Source: Pseudomonas sp. BCA17
Lineage (GTDB): Bacteria > Pseudomonadota > Gammaproteobacteria > Pseudomonadales > Pseudomonadaceae
Assembly (NCBI RefSeq): GCF_004519405.1
Contig: NZ_SGWI01000001.1
Span: 310,001 to 374,000 of the forward strand
Length of the DNA stretch: 64,000 nt
Direction of reading: 5' to 3'
The translations under genes were made by a program, and so were the position numbers. Shown here piece after piece: positions 1 to 9,251 of the stretch. The first letter of the stretch is position 1. Every line of letters starts with the position of its first letter. Under the pieces are notes generated by a model, which worked only from the letters and a program-made list of their open reading frames with translations, searched no databases and had not been told where the DNA came from.

Positions 1-1
1 C

Positions 2-604
2 GAGAAAGCGGCGCTGTTTATCTTCGATGAGGAACTGGGCCTGCTATTCGAGCGCATGCGGCAGTTGGACATTGACCTTGAAGCGCTGCAAGCCACCGGC
101 AATCTGTTGATTGAGCAGGTGGACGCCGCCGAACTCACGCCTGGCGAGTTCTCCCATCGCGTACGGCGTTGCGTGGACGAGCGTGGCATCAAGACGGTGG
201 TGATCGACAGTCTGAACGGCTACGAAGCGGCAATGCCGGAAGAGAACGCGCTGATCCTGCACATGCACGAGTTGTTGCTGTACCTCAATCGTCGAGGCGC
301 GGCAACGTTCATGACCGTCGCACAACACGGCCTGGTCGGGGACATGCAGGCGCCGGTGGATATTACCTACCTGGCCGATACCGTTATTTTGCTGCGTTAC
401 TTCGAAGCCATCGGCAGGGTTCGTCGTGCTATCTCGGTCATCAAGAAAAGGACCGGCGCCCATGAGTCGACTATCCGCGAGTACCGCATCAGCAAAGAGG
501 GCATGACTATTGGCGCCCCCTTGGACAATTTCCAGGGCGTGCTGCGCGGTATCCCCACTTATGTCGGCACAGCCGGTCCGCTGCTTGAGGATAAGGGCCA
601 GTGA
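2..604 (+). CDS. KaiC-like RecA-family ATPase, 5' end outside window
   Basis: This is the C-terminal 200 residues of a KaiC-type protein; the reading frame is open to the left edge, so the start and first RecA domain lie outside the window. The motifs VIDSLNGYE (Walker B region), TVAQHGL and ADTVILLRYFE are typical of the second KaiC ATPase domain. Pseudomonads lack the KaiA/KaiB clock, so a circadian role is not implied; such homologues usually sit beside histidine kinases, as here. Its TGA overlaps the GTG start of the downstream hybrid kinase (GTGA), so the two genes are translationally coupled. ATPase and signalling roles are inferred from the family; the input signal is unknown. Confidence 0.9.
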   Translation, partial: EKAALFIFDEELGLLFERMRQLDIDLEALQATGNLLIEQVDAAELTPGEFSHRVRRCVDERGIKTVVIDSLNGYEAAMPEENALILHMHELLLYLNRRGAATFMTVAQHGLVGDMQAPVDITYLADTVILLRYFEAIGRVRRAISVIKKRTGAHESTIREYRISKEGMTIGAPLDNFQGVLRGIPTYVGTAGPLLEDKGQ

Positions 605-2283
605 CAGGTTCTTCACCGGCCTCGGAGCGCGCGATCATTCTGGCGCCGCTGGGTCGGGATAGTGCATTGGCCTTGCAGATGCTCAACGAGGCCAACTACG
701 GCGGCATTATTGCCGGCAGCCTGGGCGCCCTGTGCGAGGAATTGGAGCAAGGCGCAGGGCTGTTGATCATCGCCGCCGAAGCGCTGCGCGGGGTCGAGCT
801 GGACCCATTGGTGGACTATCTCGCCCGGCAACCGTCCTGGTCCGATTTACCCATTGTGCTGATGACCCACCATGGCGGCAACGAGCGCAATGGTTCAGCG
901 CACTTGAGTGCGCTGTTGGGCAACGTGACGTTTCTGGAACGGCCTTTCCATCCGGTGACCTTGATCAGCCTGGTCAGCGCAGCCTTGCGCGGCCGGCGGC
1001 GGCAATATGAGGCGCGGGACCGGCTGATAGAGCTGAGTGCGAGCGAGCGGCGCCTGCAAATCACCCTCGAGTCACTCGAACAGCAGGTGGAAGAACGCAC
1101 GGCTCAGTTGCGCCACAACGAAGACGCCCTGCGGCAGTCGCAGAAAATGGAAGCGGTGGGCCAATTGACGGGCGGTATCGCCCATGACTTCAACAACATG
1201 CTCACCGGCATCATCGGCAGCCTCGAGATGCTGCGCAGGCGCGTTTCCCGGGGCAAGCTGGATGACCTCGACAGCCTGATCGATCTGGGTGTCACCTCAG
1301 CCAACCGCGCAGCCAGCCTGACTCACCGCTTGCTGGCTTTTTCCCGCCGCCAATCACTGGACGCCAAACCCGTCGACATCAACCAGTTGGTGAGTTCGAT
1401 GGGGGAATTACTTAAACGCAGCATTAACGAAAGCATTGTCCTGGACATGCGCCTGTCCACCGACTTGTGGACCGCGGAAGCCGACCCCAACCAATTGGAA
1501 AGTGCCCTGCTCAACCTGGTGATCAATGCGCGGGATGCCATGCCAGCGGGCGGCAGGCTAGTGGTGGAAACCACCAATCGCCACCTCGACAGCGTGTTTA
1601 CCGCCGCGTACGGCACCTTGGAACCCGGTGACTATGTCGAGTTGAGCGTCAGCGACACGGGCTGTGGTATCCCGGAGGGCCTGATTAACCGGGTGTTTGA
1701 CCCGTTTTTCACGACCAAACCCATCGGCCAGGGCACCGGCCTGGGTTTGTCGATGATTTACGGTTTTGCCCGCCAATCCCACGGCCATGTGACGATTCAC
1801 AGCGAGGTGGATAAAGGCACGACCGTGAGTTTGTTCCTGCCCCGATTCCTCGGTGAAATCACTCAGGCCGAGGCATCCGACCCTGCTCTGCTGCCGGTTG
1901 CCGGCGCGGAAGAAACCGTATTGATTGTCGAGGACGACCCGGCCGTACGTGTGCTGGTCAGCACGGTGCTCAAAGAACTGGGCTACGCCTTTGTTGAAGC
2001 GGGGGATGCCCCCAGTGCCCTGCCGATCATTGAGTCGGACCAACGCATCGACTTGATGATCAGCGACGTCGGTTTACCGGGCATGAACGGCCGGCAGTTG
2101 GCCGAGATCGGTCGACAGATCAGGCCGGGACTCAAGGTGCTGTTCATTACCGGGTATGCCGAGCATGCCGCGGTGCGTGGCGGGTTTCTCGATCCCGGGA
2201 TGCAGTTGATCACCAAGCCGTTCACGTTCGACATGCTGACGGCGAAGGTGCGCGAGATGATCAACATCCGGCCCCAGGAGTAG
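601..2283 (+). CDS. Hybrid sensor histidine kinase / response regulator
   Basis: A 560-residue soluble protein with a GTG start overlapping the upstream KaiC-like stop. The order is a degenerate receiver-like domain (about residues 10-130), a coiled coil (140-175), a HisKA domain with the phospho-acceptor at His195 in AHDFNNML, an HATPase_c domain with GTGLGLSMIYG, and a C-terminal receiver with phospho-acceptor Asp489 in SDVGLPGMNG. No transmembrane segment is visible, so the signal is probably cytoplasmic, plausibly from the KaiC-like partner. The HDFNN type of H-box and the fused receiver suggest phosphate is passed to a further partner; the single receiver encoded next door at 2401-2778 is a candidate. 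That partner assignment is inference. Confidence 0.93.
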   Translation: MTGSSPASERAIILAPLGRDSALALQMLNEANYGGIIAGSLGALCEELEQGAGLLIIAAEALRGVELDPLVDYLARQPSWSDLPIVLMTHHGGNERNGSAHLSALLGNVTFLERPFHPVTLISLVSAALRGRRRQYEARDRLIELSASERRLQITLESLEQQVEERTAQLRHNEDALRQSQKMEAVGQLTGGIAHDFNNMLTGIIGSLEMLRRRVSRGKLDDLDSLIDLGVTSANRAASLTHRLLAFSRRQSLDAKPVDINQLVSSMGELLKRSINESIVLDMRLSTDLWTAEADPNQLESALLNLVINARDAMPAGGRLVVETTNRHLDSVFTAAYGTLEPGDYVELSVSDTGCGIPEGLINRVFDPFFTTKPIGQGTGLGLSMIYGFARQSHGHVTIHSEVDKGTTVSLFLPRFLGEITQAEASDPALLPVAGAEETVLIVEDDPAVRVLVSTVLKELGYAFVEAGDAPSALPIIESDQRIDLMISDVGLPGMNGRQLAEIGRQIRPGLKVLFITGYAEHAAVRGGFLDPGMQLITKPFTFDMLTAKVREMINIRPQE

Positions 2284-2375
2284 GTCGCGGCTGAGCCCAT
2301 GACGACAGGACGGTCATCATGGGCAGCGCTTATTGGGGCGCTGGCTGTGAGGTGGCTCCTGCCTGGCAACAGGAT

Positions 2376-2399
2376 GGGTACTAAGCGACGTACCCTTTT
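2376..2399 (+). terminator. Short hairpin with T-run after the hybrid kinase
   Basis: GGGTAC and GTACCC flank an 8-nt loop and are followed by TTTT. It sits between two convergent genes and is oriented to stop the upstream + strand kinase operon. The stem is only 6 bp. Confidence 0.5.
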
Positions 2400-2400
2400 A

Positions 2401-2778
2401 TCAAGCCAGCAACTGCTGGATGTGCTCCTGCAGGGTATCGAGGTCGAACGGCTTGGCCAGGATCGGTGCGTTACGCGTGATCGGGCTATTGCAGTCGCGT
2501 ATTTCCTGCGGGTAGCCACTGATAAAGATCACTTTCAGCTCAGGGCGCAGCTTGATCGCGGGCTCGGCGATCTGCACCCCCGAAATCCCACCCGGCAGAC
2601 GGTAATCGGTCACCATCAGGTCCAGGTGCGGCTTGGTCGCGAGGATCTCGAAAGCCTGCTCGCCATCGGTCGCTTTCAAGACCCGATAGCCCAGCCCGCC
2701 CAGGTATTCACCCAATACGAACATAATGGATTCGTCGTCCTCGACGATCAGAACGACATCTTGCGCATCTTCACTCAT
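2401..2778 (-). CDS. Single-domain response regulator (receiver only)
   Basis: A 125-residue CheY-like receiver with no output domain. The acidic pocket is VEDDES, the phospho-acceptor is Asp58 in VTDYRLPGG, and the conserved lysine is in LAKPFD. An upstream TTG would add seven residues, but the ATG at 2778 has AAAGG nine bases before it and gives the usual receiver N-terminus. It is convergent with the hybrid kinase at 601-2283 and lies downstream of the receiver-kinase at 2857-4050, so it may be the shuttle between these kinases. The partner is an inference from position. Confidence 0.9.
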   Translation of the reverse strand: MSEDAQDVVLIVEDDESIMFVLGEYLGGLGYRVLKATDGEQAFEILATKPHLDLMVTDYRLPGGISGVQIAEPAIKLRPELKVIFISGYPQEIRDCNSPITRNAPILAKPFDLDTLQEHIQQLLA

Positions 2779-2856
2779 GGGAAGCCTTTGTCCGGTCAAT
2801 TGCTGCAGTTACGACCATGGGGTCACGCAGAGGTTGCGTCGAGGTGACGATTGATT

Positions 2857-4050
2857 TCATGCCGGCGCTGCCAATGGCAGGCACACACGAAACAAGGCGC
2901 CCTCGCCTATCCGGCTTTCCACTTCAATGGCACCGCCGTGCGCCGCAACGATCTGCTCGGAAATGAATAATCCCAGGCCGAGGCCGGCGGCCACCTGGCT
3001 GGCCGAGACGCGCTCGAACTGCTGGAAAATACGTTTCTGATTCTCCTCGCTGATACCAATGCCATGGTCGCGCACTTCTACCCGCGCCTCGCCATGCTCG
3101 GTGTACACCCGCACCTCTACCGGGCTCTTGGCCCCGTAGCGCAGGGCGTTGGTCAACAGATTGGTGACCACCTGTTCAATGCGGAACTCATCCCAGTTGC
3201 CCTCGACGGGCCCTTCACTCACCCATTGCAATGTCGAGCCGGCTGCCGCGACCTGCGGTGCGAAGTTTTCCACCAGGTCGCCCACCAGCCGGGCCAGGTC
3301 GAAGCGTGCCGGTCGAATCGAGAGTTTGCCGGTACGGATACGCGACACGTCGAGCATGTCTTCGATCAGGCGAATCAGGCTTTTGATTTGCCGCTCGTCG
3401 CGGTCGACCATGGCGTGCATCTTGTCCAGGGTGAACGCATCGGCATTCTCCCGAGCCAGGTGCATCTTGCGCAGCTGGGTTTCCAGGATCAGCCCATTGA
3501 GGGGCGTACGTACTTCGTGAGCGACGATCGACATGAAGTCATCACGCATGCGGACCGCCTGCTCCAACTCCGCCTGGGTAGCCTGCAGGCGCGCCAGCAG
3601 CAGCTCCTGTTCCCGTCGGCTCTGTTCCAGGGCTTCGACTTGCAGCTTCACGGCCTTGCTCTGGCGGTACAGGTCGACGAACACGTTGACCTTGCTCTTC
3701 ACCGCATGGATATCCAGCGGCTTGTGCAAGAAGTCCACGGCGCCGCTTTCATAGCCCGTGAAGGCATAGTTGAGTTCACGGCCGGCTGCGCTGACGAACA
3801 CAATCGGGATGTTCTTGGTCTTTTCGGTGCCGCGCATCATTTCTGCCAGCTCGAAGCCATTCATGCCGGGCATCTGTACGTCGAGAATCGCCAGGGCGAA
3901 CTCGTGTTCCAGCAGCAGGGACAACGCCTGGTCGGCGTTCAAGGCCTTGAAGACCTGACGGTCCTCACGCTTGATCAGCGCTTCGAGGGCCAGCAGGTTT
4001 TCCGGCAGATCATCAACGATCAGCAGTTTGGCCTGGACAGTACTTAACAT
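2857..4050 (-). CDS. Receiver-histidine kinase hybrid
   Basis: A 397-residue protein with the receiver first: Asp57 lies in ILDVQMPGMNG (residues 8-120), followed by a coiled coil (125-165), HisKA with His178 in VAHEVRTPLNG, and HATPase_c with NLLTNALRYG and GLGLGLFIS. There is no membrane segment. This receiver-first layout fits a kinase whose activity is set by phosphorylation from another kinase, such as the large tri-receiver kinase upstream. Its ATG lies 7 bp inside the end of the CheB gene, so it belongs to one operon running from 8974 down to this gene and probably on to 2401. Confidence 0.93.
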   Translation of the reverse strand: MLSTVQAKLLIVDDLPENLLALEALIKREDRQVFKALNADQALSLLLEHEFALAILDVQMPGMNGFELAEMMRGTEKTKNIPIVFVSAAGRELNYAFTGYESGAVDFLHKPLDIHAVKSKVNVFVDLYRQSKAVKLQVEALEQSRREQELLLARLQATQAELEQAVRMRDDFMSIVAHEVRTPLNGLILETQLRKMHLARENADAFTLDKMHAMVDRDERQIKSLIRLIEDMLDVSRIRTGKLSIRPARFDLARLVGDLVENFAPQVAAAGSTLQWVSEGPVEGNWDEFRIEQVVTNLLTNALRYGAKSPVEVRVYTEHGEARVEVRDHGIGISEENQKRIFQQFERVSASQVAAGLGLGLFISEQIVAAHGGAIEVESRIGEGALFRVCLPLAAPA

Positions 4051-4643
4051 GAGGATTTTTCCAGGGTAGCCAGCAATGAGCTTATGTGGCTCAAAGTAAG
4101 AATATGGTCAGGTGTATGCAGTGACAGGGCCGCCAGGGGCATCACGGCAATCCGTGCTTCCGTGGGGTCCTGTACCACGGTGGTACCGCCCGACCGCTTG
4201 ACGTGGGCCAGCCCCAGCGCGCCATCCTGATTGGCGCCGGTCAGGAGAATCGCCAGCAGGCCCTTGCCATAGGCGTCGGCGGCCGAGGAAAACAAGTAAT
4301 CGATGGCCGGCCGGGAGTGGAATACACGGTCTTCCTGGCTCAGTGACAGGCTCCGGTCCTGTTCCACGGACAGGTGGTAGCCGGGCCCGGCGAAATACAA
4401 CGTGCCAGGCTGGATCATTTCCTTATCCCGCCCTTCGCGTACGGGGATACGCAGGCGTCGCGCAAACACCTCGGCCAATTGGCTGCGACGCTCATCCGGC
4501 AGGTGCAGCACGGCGATGATCGGCAGGCCGAAACCCGCGGGTAATTCGCCAAAAATATGCAATAACGCCTCCACACCGCCGGCGGAGGCGCCGACGACGA
4601 TGGCTTCAATCCCGTGAACCGGGTTGGCGGCAGCGTCGTTCAT
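4044..4643 (-). CDS. cheB: Stand-alone CheB-type methylesterase domain protein
   Basis: A 199-residue CheB catalytic domain without the usual N-terminal receiver. VGASAGG (nucleophile Ser20), AVLHLP (His) and LTGANQDGALG (Asp) give the Ser-His-Asp triad of glutamyl methylesterases/deamidases. The ATG at 4643 overlaps the CheR stop as ATGA and follows GGAAA; a longer frame upstream would run into cheR. In chemotaxis CheB opposes CheR on receptors, but no methyl-accepting receptor or CheA/CheW is nearby. With no receiver, its control must differ from chemotactic CheB; it may act on the adjoining kinase complex. Confidence 0.9.
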   Translation of the reverse strand: MNDAAANPVHGIEAIVVGASAGGVEALLHIFGELPAGFGLPIIAVLHLPDERRSQLAEVFARRLRIPVREGRDKEMIQPGTLYFAGPGYHLSVEQDRSLSLSQEDRVFHSRPAIDYLFSSAADAYGKGLLAILLTGANQDGALGLAHVKRSGGTTVVQDPTEARIAVMPLAALSLHTPDHILTLSHISSLLATLEKSSC

Positions 4644-5470
4644 GATTTCCGGTAGATCCGCTCTTGCTTGACCAACGGCTCGAATTGCTTGCTGTAGGCG
4701 GAAAAGTCCAGGGTTTCCTTGCTGCCCAGCACCAGGAAGCCGCGATGACACAGCGACTCATGAAACAATCCAAACGCTCGATCCTGCAATTTTTTATTGA
4801 AGTAAATCAGCACGTTGCGACATGAAATTAATTGTGTTTCTGAGAATACACTATCGGTCGCCAAACTGTGATCGGCAAAGGTCACGTTCTCGCGAAGGGT
4901 TTTATCGAAAATCGCGTAATCGTAAGCCGCAGTGTAGTAGTCGGCAAATGAACGTTGCCCACCGGCCTGCTGATAGTTCGCCGTATAAGCGCGCACATTC
5001 TCCAGGGAGAAAATGCCCTGCTTGGCTTTATCCAGTGAGGCTGGGTTGATATCGGTTGCATAGATGATGGTGCGCTCCAGCAAACCCTCCTCACGCAGCA
5101 GGATCGCCATGGAGTACACCTCCTCCCCCGTGCTGCACCCGGCGATCCAGATCTTGATCGACGGGTAGGTTTTGAGTAGCGGCACCACTTCCTGGCGGAT
5201 CGCCAGAAAGTGTGACGGGTCGCGAAACATCTCGCTCACCGGGATCGTCAGGAACTGCAACAACTGCATGAACGCCGCAGGGTCGTGCAACACCCGCTCC
5301 TGCAACGCCGAAATGGTTGCGCAGTCGAACTGGCGCATAGCATGGGCCACGCGGCGTTTGACCGATGCGCCGGAGTAATCGCGAAAGTCGTAGCTGTATT
5401 TGAGGTAAATCGCCTCGATCAGCAGGCGCAGCTCAATCTCGCTGCTTTTGTCCAAAAAACTGTGCTCCAC
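4640..5470 (-). CDS. cheR: CheR-type methyltransferase
   Basis: A 276-residue SAM-dependent protein glutamate methyltransferase. It has the CheR N-terminal helical domain (about 10-75) and the SAM-binding fold with IWIAGCSTGEEVYSMAI, ATDINPASLDKA and SCRNVLIYF, all family hallmarks. The start is GTG at 5470, immediately after the stop of the large kinase gene (zero-gap), and the stop overlaps cheB by 4 bp. Tight coupling of kinase, cheR and cheB indicates a dedicated non-chemotaxis methylation module. The methylated substrate is not evident; coiled-coil segments of the neighbouring kinase are one possibility. Confidence 0.92.
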   Translation of the reverse strand: MEHSFLDKSSEIELRLLIEAIYLKYSYDFRDYSGASVKRRVAHAMRQFDCATISALQERVLHDPAAFMQLLQFLTIPVSEMFRDPSHFLAIRQEVVPLLKTYPSIKIWIAGCSTGEEVYSMAILLREEGLLERTIIYATDINPASLDKAKQGIFSLENVRAYTANYQQAGGQRSFADYYTAAYDYAIFDKTLRENVTFADHSLATDSVFSETQLISCRNVLIYFNKKLQDRAFGLFHESLCHRGFLVLGSKETLDFSAYSKQFEPLVKQERIYRKS

Positions 5471-8400
5471 TTAAATGCGTTCCATCTTGGGTAGCCACAC
5501 GCGAATCAGTGAGAACAGGCGATCCAGGTCGATCGGCTTGGCCAGGTAATCGTTGGAACCGGCTGCAAGGCAGCGTTCCTGGTCATCCTTCATCGCCTTG
5601 GCCGTTACCGCAATGATTGGCAGCTTCTTCCAGCGCGGGTCCTGGCGGATCAAGGCGGTGGCCTCGTAACCATCCATCTCCGGCATCATCACGTCCATCA
5701 GCACCAGGTCGATATCCTCGACTTCATTGAGCTTGTCGATGGCCTCACGGCCGTTACGCCCGATCACCACCACTGCGCCCTTGTGTTCCAGGGCGCTGGT
5801 CAGGGCGAAGATGTTGCGCACATCATCGTCCACCAGCAGGATTTTGCGCCCCTCGAAGACCTTGTCGCGGCTGCGGGCGGTCTTGAGCATCTTCTGGCGA
5901 TCATGGGACAGCTGGGATTCGACTTTGTGCAGAAAGAGTGTGACTTCATCCAGCAGACGCTCAGGGGAGCGCGCGCCCTTGATGATGATCGAGCGCGAGT
6001 ATTTGCGCAGTTCGGCCTCTTCATCGCGCGTCAGGTTGCGCCCGGTGTAGATGATCACCGGCGGGAACGAGCAGATGTCTTCGGTGGCCATGCGTTTGAG
6101 CAACTCGTTGCCGTGCATGTCTGGGAGTTTCAGGTCGATGATCATGCAGTCGTAGATGTTGGTGCGCAGCAAGTCCAGTGCCGCCTGGGCGTAGCCGACA
6201 TCGGTGATCTCGATGTCATCGTCGCCAATCAGGCGGGCAATGCTGTCGCGCTGCAGATCGTCGTCTTCCACCAGCAACACACGCTTGACCTTCTGGGTCA
6301 GCTTGGCTTCCAGGCGTGCGAAGACGTCCTTGAGCTCTTCGCGCGTCGTGGGTTTGACTGCATAACCAATAGCCCCCATGTGCATGGCAGCCTCAACGCG
6401 GTCTTCTACGGAAATCACATGCACCGGGATGTGGCGGGTGCTGGCGTGTTCCTTGAGGCGCTGCAGCACCGTCAGCCCGGAATGGTCCGGCAGGCGCATA
6501 TCCAGCAGGATCGCGTCCGGCGTGAACTCCTCGGCCAGGCTGTAGCCTTCGTCCGCGCCGTGGGCCACCAGGCAGTGGTAGCCCAGTTCGTGGGCCAGGT
6601 CGAACAGGATACGCGCGAAATTCGGCTCATCTTCCACCACCAGAATGCACCGCGTGGCAAACGGGGCTTTGTCGCGATCATCGGCGAAGCGCGGAATCTG
6701 CTCGGCATCGACCACCGGCAGAGGGGACACCCTGACCGGTACCGGCACAGGTGCAGGCGCCGGCACGGCTTGGCGCAGGGGCTCGATCGGCGGACTGTCT
6801 GGCGTGCGTTCCACGTACTGTTCCGGCAGGACCAGGGTGAACACGCTGCCCTTGCCGGGCTCACTGGTCACACTGATATAACCGCCAAGCAAGGTGGCCA
6901 GGTCGCGGGAAATCGAAAGGCCCAGGCCGGTACCGCCGTAACGACGGTTGGTGGTGCCGTCGGCCTGGCGGAAGGCTTCGAAGATACTTTCCTGCTGGTC
7001 CGGGGCGATACCGATGCCGGAGTCGCGCACGGTGAAGGCAATGCCCTTCCCTGGCGCCTGGGAAACCGACAGGCTCACATCCCCCTGTTCGGTGAACTTG
7101 ATCGCGTTGGACAGCAGGTTTTTGAGGATTTGCTCCAAGCGCTGGCGGTCGGTGAACAGCAGGGCCGGCGCGCCTTCCAGTATCTGCGCCTGGAAGCCCA
7201 ACTTTCGATCAGCCGCCAGTGGTTCGAACATCCCACGCAGGCCATCCACCAAGCGAGCAACGCTGGAGCTCTCGGGGCGCACTTCAAGCTTGCCGGCTTC
7301 CACCTTGGAAATGTCCAGGATGTCGTTGATCAAGTTGAGCAGGTCATTGCCCGCCGAATAGATCGATTCGGCAAATTTGACCTGTTCGGCGCTGAGGTTT
7401 TCCTGGGGGTTCTCGGCCAGCAGTTTGGCCAGGATCAACGAGCTGTTCAGCGGCGTGCGCAGTTCGTGAGACATGTTGGCGAGGAATTCGGACTTGTATC
7501 GGCTGGAGCGCAGCAGCTCCTGGGCGCGGTCTTCGAGTTCCACCTGCGCCTGGTTGAGCTCGATGTTCTTGCGGTCCATGGCGTCGCGCTGCTCGGCGAG
7601 CGTCTGGGTCTGTTCGGCCAACTGTTCGTTGGTCTGCTCAAGCTCGGCCTGCTGGGTTTCCAGGTGGGCTTGGGATTCCTTGAGGATACGTGACTGCTCC
7701 TCCAACTCTTCGTTGGCGGTCTTGAGCTCTTCCTGCTGCACTTGCAGTTCTTCATTGAGCTGCTGGGTCTCCGCCAGCACCTCCTGCAAGCGCTGGCGGT
7801 AGCGGGCGGCTTCGATGGACGTGCCGATATTGTCGGCGATCAGTTCCAGCAACTCGATATCACGTTCTTCCAGCGAGCGCAGGAAGCCCAGTTCGATCAC
7901 GCCGTTGACGCGGTCGTCATTACTGGTCGGCACCACCAGCACGCTACGGGCTGGCCCCTGGCCAAGTCCGGAGTTGACCTTGAAGTAGTCCACCGGCACA
8001 TCGTCCAGGCGAATCAGGCGATCCAGCTGGGCGGCCTGCCCAACGATGCCTTCGTCGCTGTAAATCGATTGCTCCTGCTCTTCCTGTTCACGAGAAAAGC
8101 CATAGGTGGCCACACGCTTGAGGCCGCCGTGCTCTTCGCGCACGTACAGTGCGGCGACCGCAACCCCGGTGTACTGGGCAAAGAACTGCAGGATGTTGCG
8201 TCCCAGCATATTCAGGGTCAGTTGGCCGAGTACTTGTTCAGCCAGTTCGGTCTGGCCATTGCGCAGCCAGGCTTGCTGTTCGAGGCGGCGCGCGATCTTA
8301 TGCTGCGACTCGAGGGTTGCGTTGTAACTCTTTGATAGAGCAACAAGATTTTTACGGCCGATATACGCCAGGAACGCGCTCAGGCCGAGAACAAAGAGCA

Positions 8401-8974
8401 GATACAGAGAGACACTGATCACCGTAGTACGGGTGACGTCTTCATTACGGGTGATACGGAACTGCTGCTCCATAGCCACCGCGTCGTCGTACTCCTTGCG
8501 AATCTCATCGGTCAGGCGTTTTCCACGGCCCGCCTTCACCGCACCGCGAAAGTCACCGCTGGTGCGCTGCATTTCAATCATCGACTGAGCGTATTGGTTC
8601 CACTCGATCTGCAACGCCTCAAGACGCTTGAGACGGTCCACCTGTTGGGGGTTGTCCGACACCAGGTCCTGGAGGTTGCGCAGGTCGGCAACGATGCGTG
8701 GCTTGGCCACTTCATAAGGGTCGAGGAAATGCTCGTCGCCGGTGATCAGAAACCCACGCATGCCGGTTTCCAGATCAACGGTCAGCTTGGAGGCCTCGTT
8801 AAGGTTATTGATGACCCGGTCGGTGTGCTCCACCCATCGAATGACTGATAACAAATAAGTGATCAGACACACGAAGAACACCGCACTGAGCACGCCCACA
8901 GCTAAAGGCAGCGCAACGTTTCGGCTCAGGAGGTTACGAAAGCTCTTTTCATCGACGGACGACGCAGGTGTCAT
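5471..8974 (-). CDS. Large CHASE3-GAF hybrid histidine kinase with three receivers
   Basis: A membrane kinase of about 1167 residues. Order: TM1; a periplasmic CHASE3-like domain (about 35-185; NEASKLTVDLETGMRGFLITG); TM2; GAF (about 240-390); a long Gln/Glu-rich coiled coil (395-490); HisKA with His503 in ANMSHELRTPLNS; HATPase_c with GTGLGLSISRDLA; then three receivers with LLDMRLPDHSG, IIDLKLPDMHG and LMDVMMPEMDG. Two ATGs six bases apart (8980, 8974) are possible; the second has AAGG at better spacing. It heads the operon with cheR, cheB and a receiver-kinase. Three receivers suggest a phosphorelay hub; the stimulus is unknown. Confidence 0.93.
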   Translation of the reverse strand: MTPASSVDEKSFRNLLSRNVALPLAVGVLSAVFFVCLITYLLSVIRWVEHTDRVINNLNEASKLTVDLETGMRGFLITGDEHFLDPYEVAKPRIVADLRNLQDLVSDNPQQVDRLKRLEALQIEWNQYAQSMIEMQRTSGDFRGAVKAGRGKRLTDEIRKEYDDAVAMEQQFRITRNEDVTRTTVISVSLYLLFVLGLSAFLAYIGRKNLVALSKSYNATLESQHKIARRLEQQAWLRNGQTELAEQVLGQLTLNMLGRNILQFFAQYTGVAVAALYVREEHGGLKRVATYGFSREQEEQEQSIYSDEGIVGQAAQLDRLIRLDDVPVDYFKVNSGLGQGPARSVLVVPTSNDDRVNGVIELGFLRSLEERDIELLELIADNIGTSIEAARYRQRLQEVLAETQQLNEELQVQQEELKTANEELEEQSRILKESQAHLETQQAELEQTNEQLAEQTQTLAEQRDAMDRKNIELNQAQVELEDRAQELLRSSRYKSEFLANMSHELRTPLNSSLILAKLLAENPQENLSAEQVKFAESIYSAGNDLLNLINDILDISKVEAGKLEVRPESSSVARLVDGLRGMFEPLAADRKLGFQAQILEGAPALLFTDRQRLEQILKNLLSNAIKFTEQGDVSLSVSQAPGKGIAFTVRDSGIGIAPDQQESIFEAFRQADGTTNRRYGGTGLGLSISRDLATLLGGYISVTSEPGKGSVFTLVLPEQYVERTPDSPPIEPLRQAVPAPAPVPVPVRVSPLPVVDAEQIPRFADDRDKAPFATRCILVVEDEPNFARILFDLAHELGYHCLVAHGADEGYSLAEEFTPDAILLDMRLPDHSGLTVLQRLKEHASTRHIPVHVISVEDRVEAAMHMGAIGYAVKPTTREELKDVFARLEAKLTQKVKRVLLVEDDDLQRDSIARLIGDDDIEITDVGYAQAALDLLRTNIYDCMIIDLKLPDMHGNELLKRMATEDICSFPPVIIYTGRNLTRDEEAELRKYSRSIIIKGARSPERLLDEVTLFLHKVESQLSHDRQKMLKTARSRDKVFEGRKILLVDDDVRNIFALTSALEHKGAVVVIGRNGREAIDKLNEVEDIDLVLMDVMMPEMDGYEATALIRQDPRWKKLPIIAVTAKAMKDDQERCLAAGSNDYLAKPIDLDRLFSLIRVWLPKMERI

Positions 8975-9152
8975 GGGCATGCCTTGGCCAAGTGCGGAAA
9001 AAACGGGAGTTTGCCCCAAACTTGCCCATGAACGCCATTTTTCTACCGCACAACGACGAAAAGGACGACGCAGCTTTTGGAAAAGTCAGGCCGTCGCCCT
9101 GTGCATGCGGCGTTCGTCTTACTTCTCTTCACACTTCTTCGCACTCGGTACG

Positions 9153-9181
9153 GGAACGTCGACGCCCAGCCATTCCACCCA
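9153..9181 (+). promoter_or_regulatory. Candidate hrp box (HrpL-dependent promoter) for the C58 effector-like gene
   Basis: GGAACG, 16 nt, CCACCCA. The family consensus is GGAACC-N15/16-CCACNNA, so the only core mismatch is the sixth base. Its last base is 71 nt before the ATG at 9252. A matching site with the same 71-nt distance precedes the other effector-like gene (26668-26696). Confidence 0.65.
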
Positions 9182-9251
9182 GGGACGCGCCATGAGAACA
9201 GGGAGGCTCCACCGCAAAGGCGCAACTTCATTCCCATAAAGGTGCTCCCAG

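Noticed and set aside
1..2283. KaiC-like gene as evidence of a circadian clock
   Set aside because: No kaiA or kaiB is present, and KaiC homologues in pseudomonads are linked to kinases rather than clocks.
5783..7693. 636-codon open frame antisense to the large kinase
   Set aside because: It is the complement of a clear multi-domain kinase in GC-rich DNA; composition is not protein-like.
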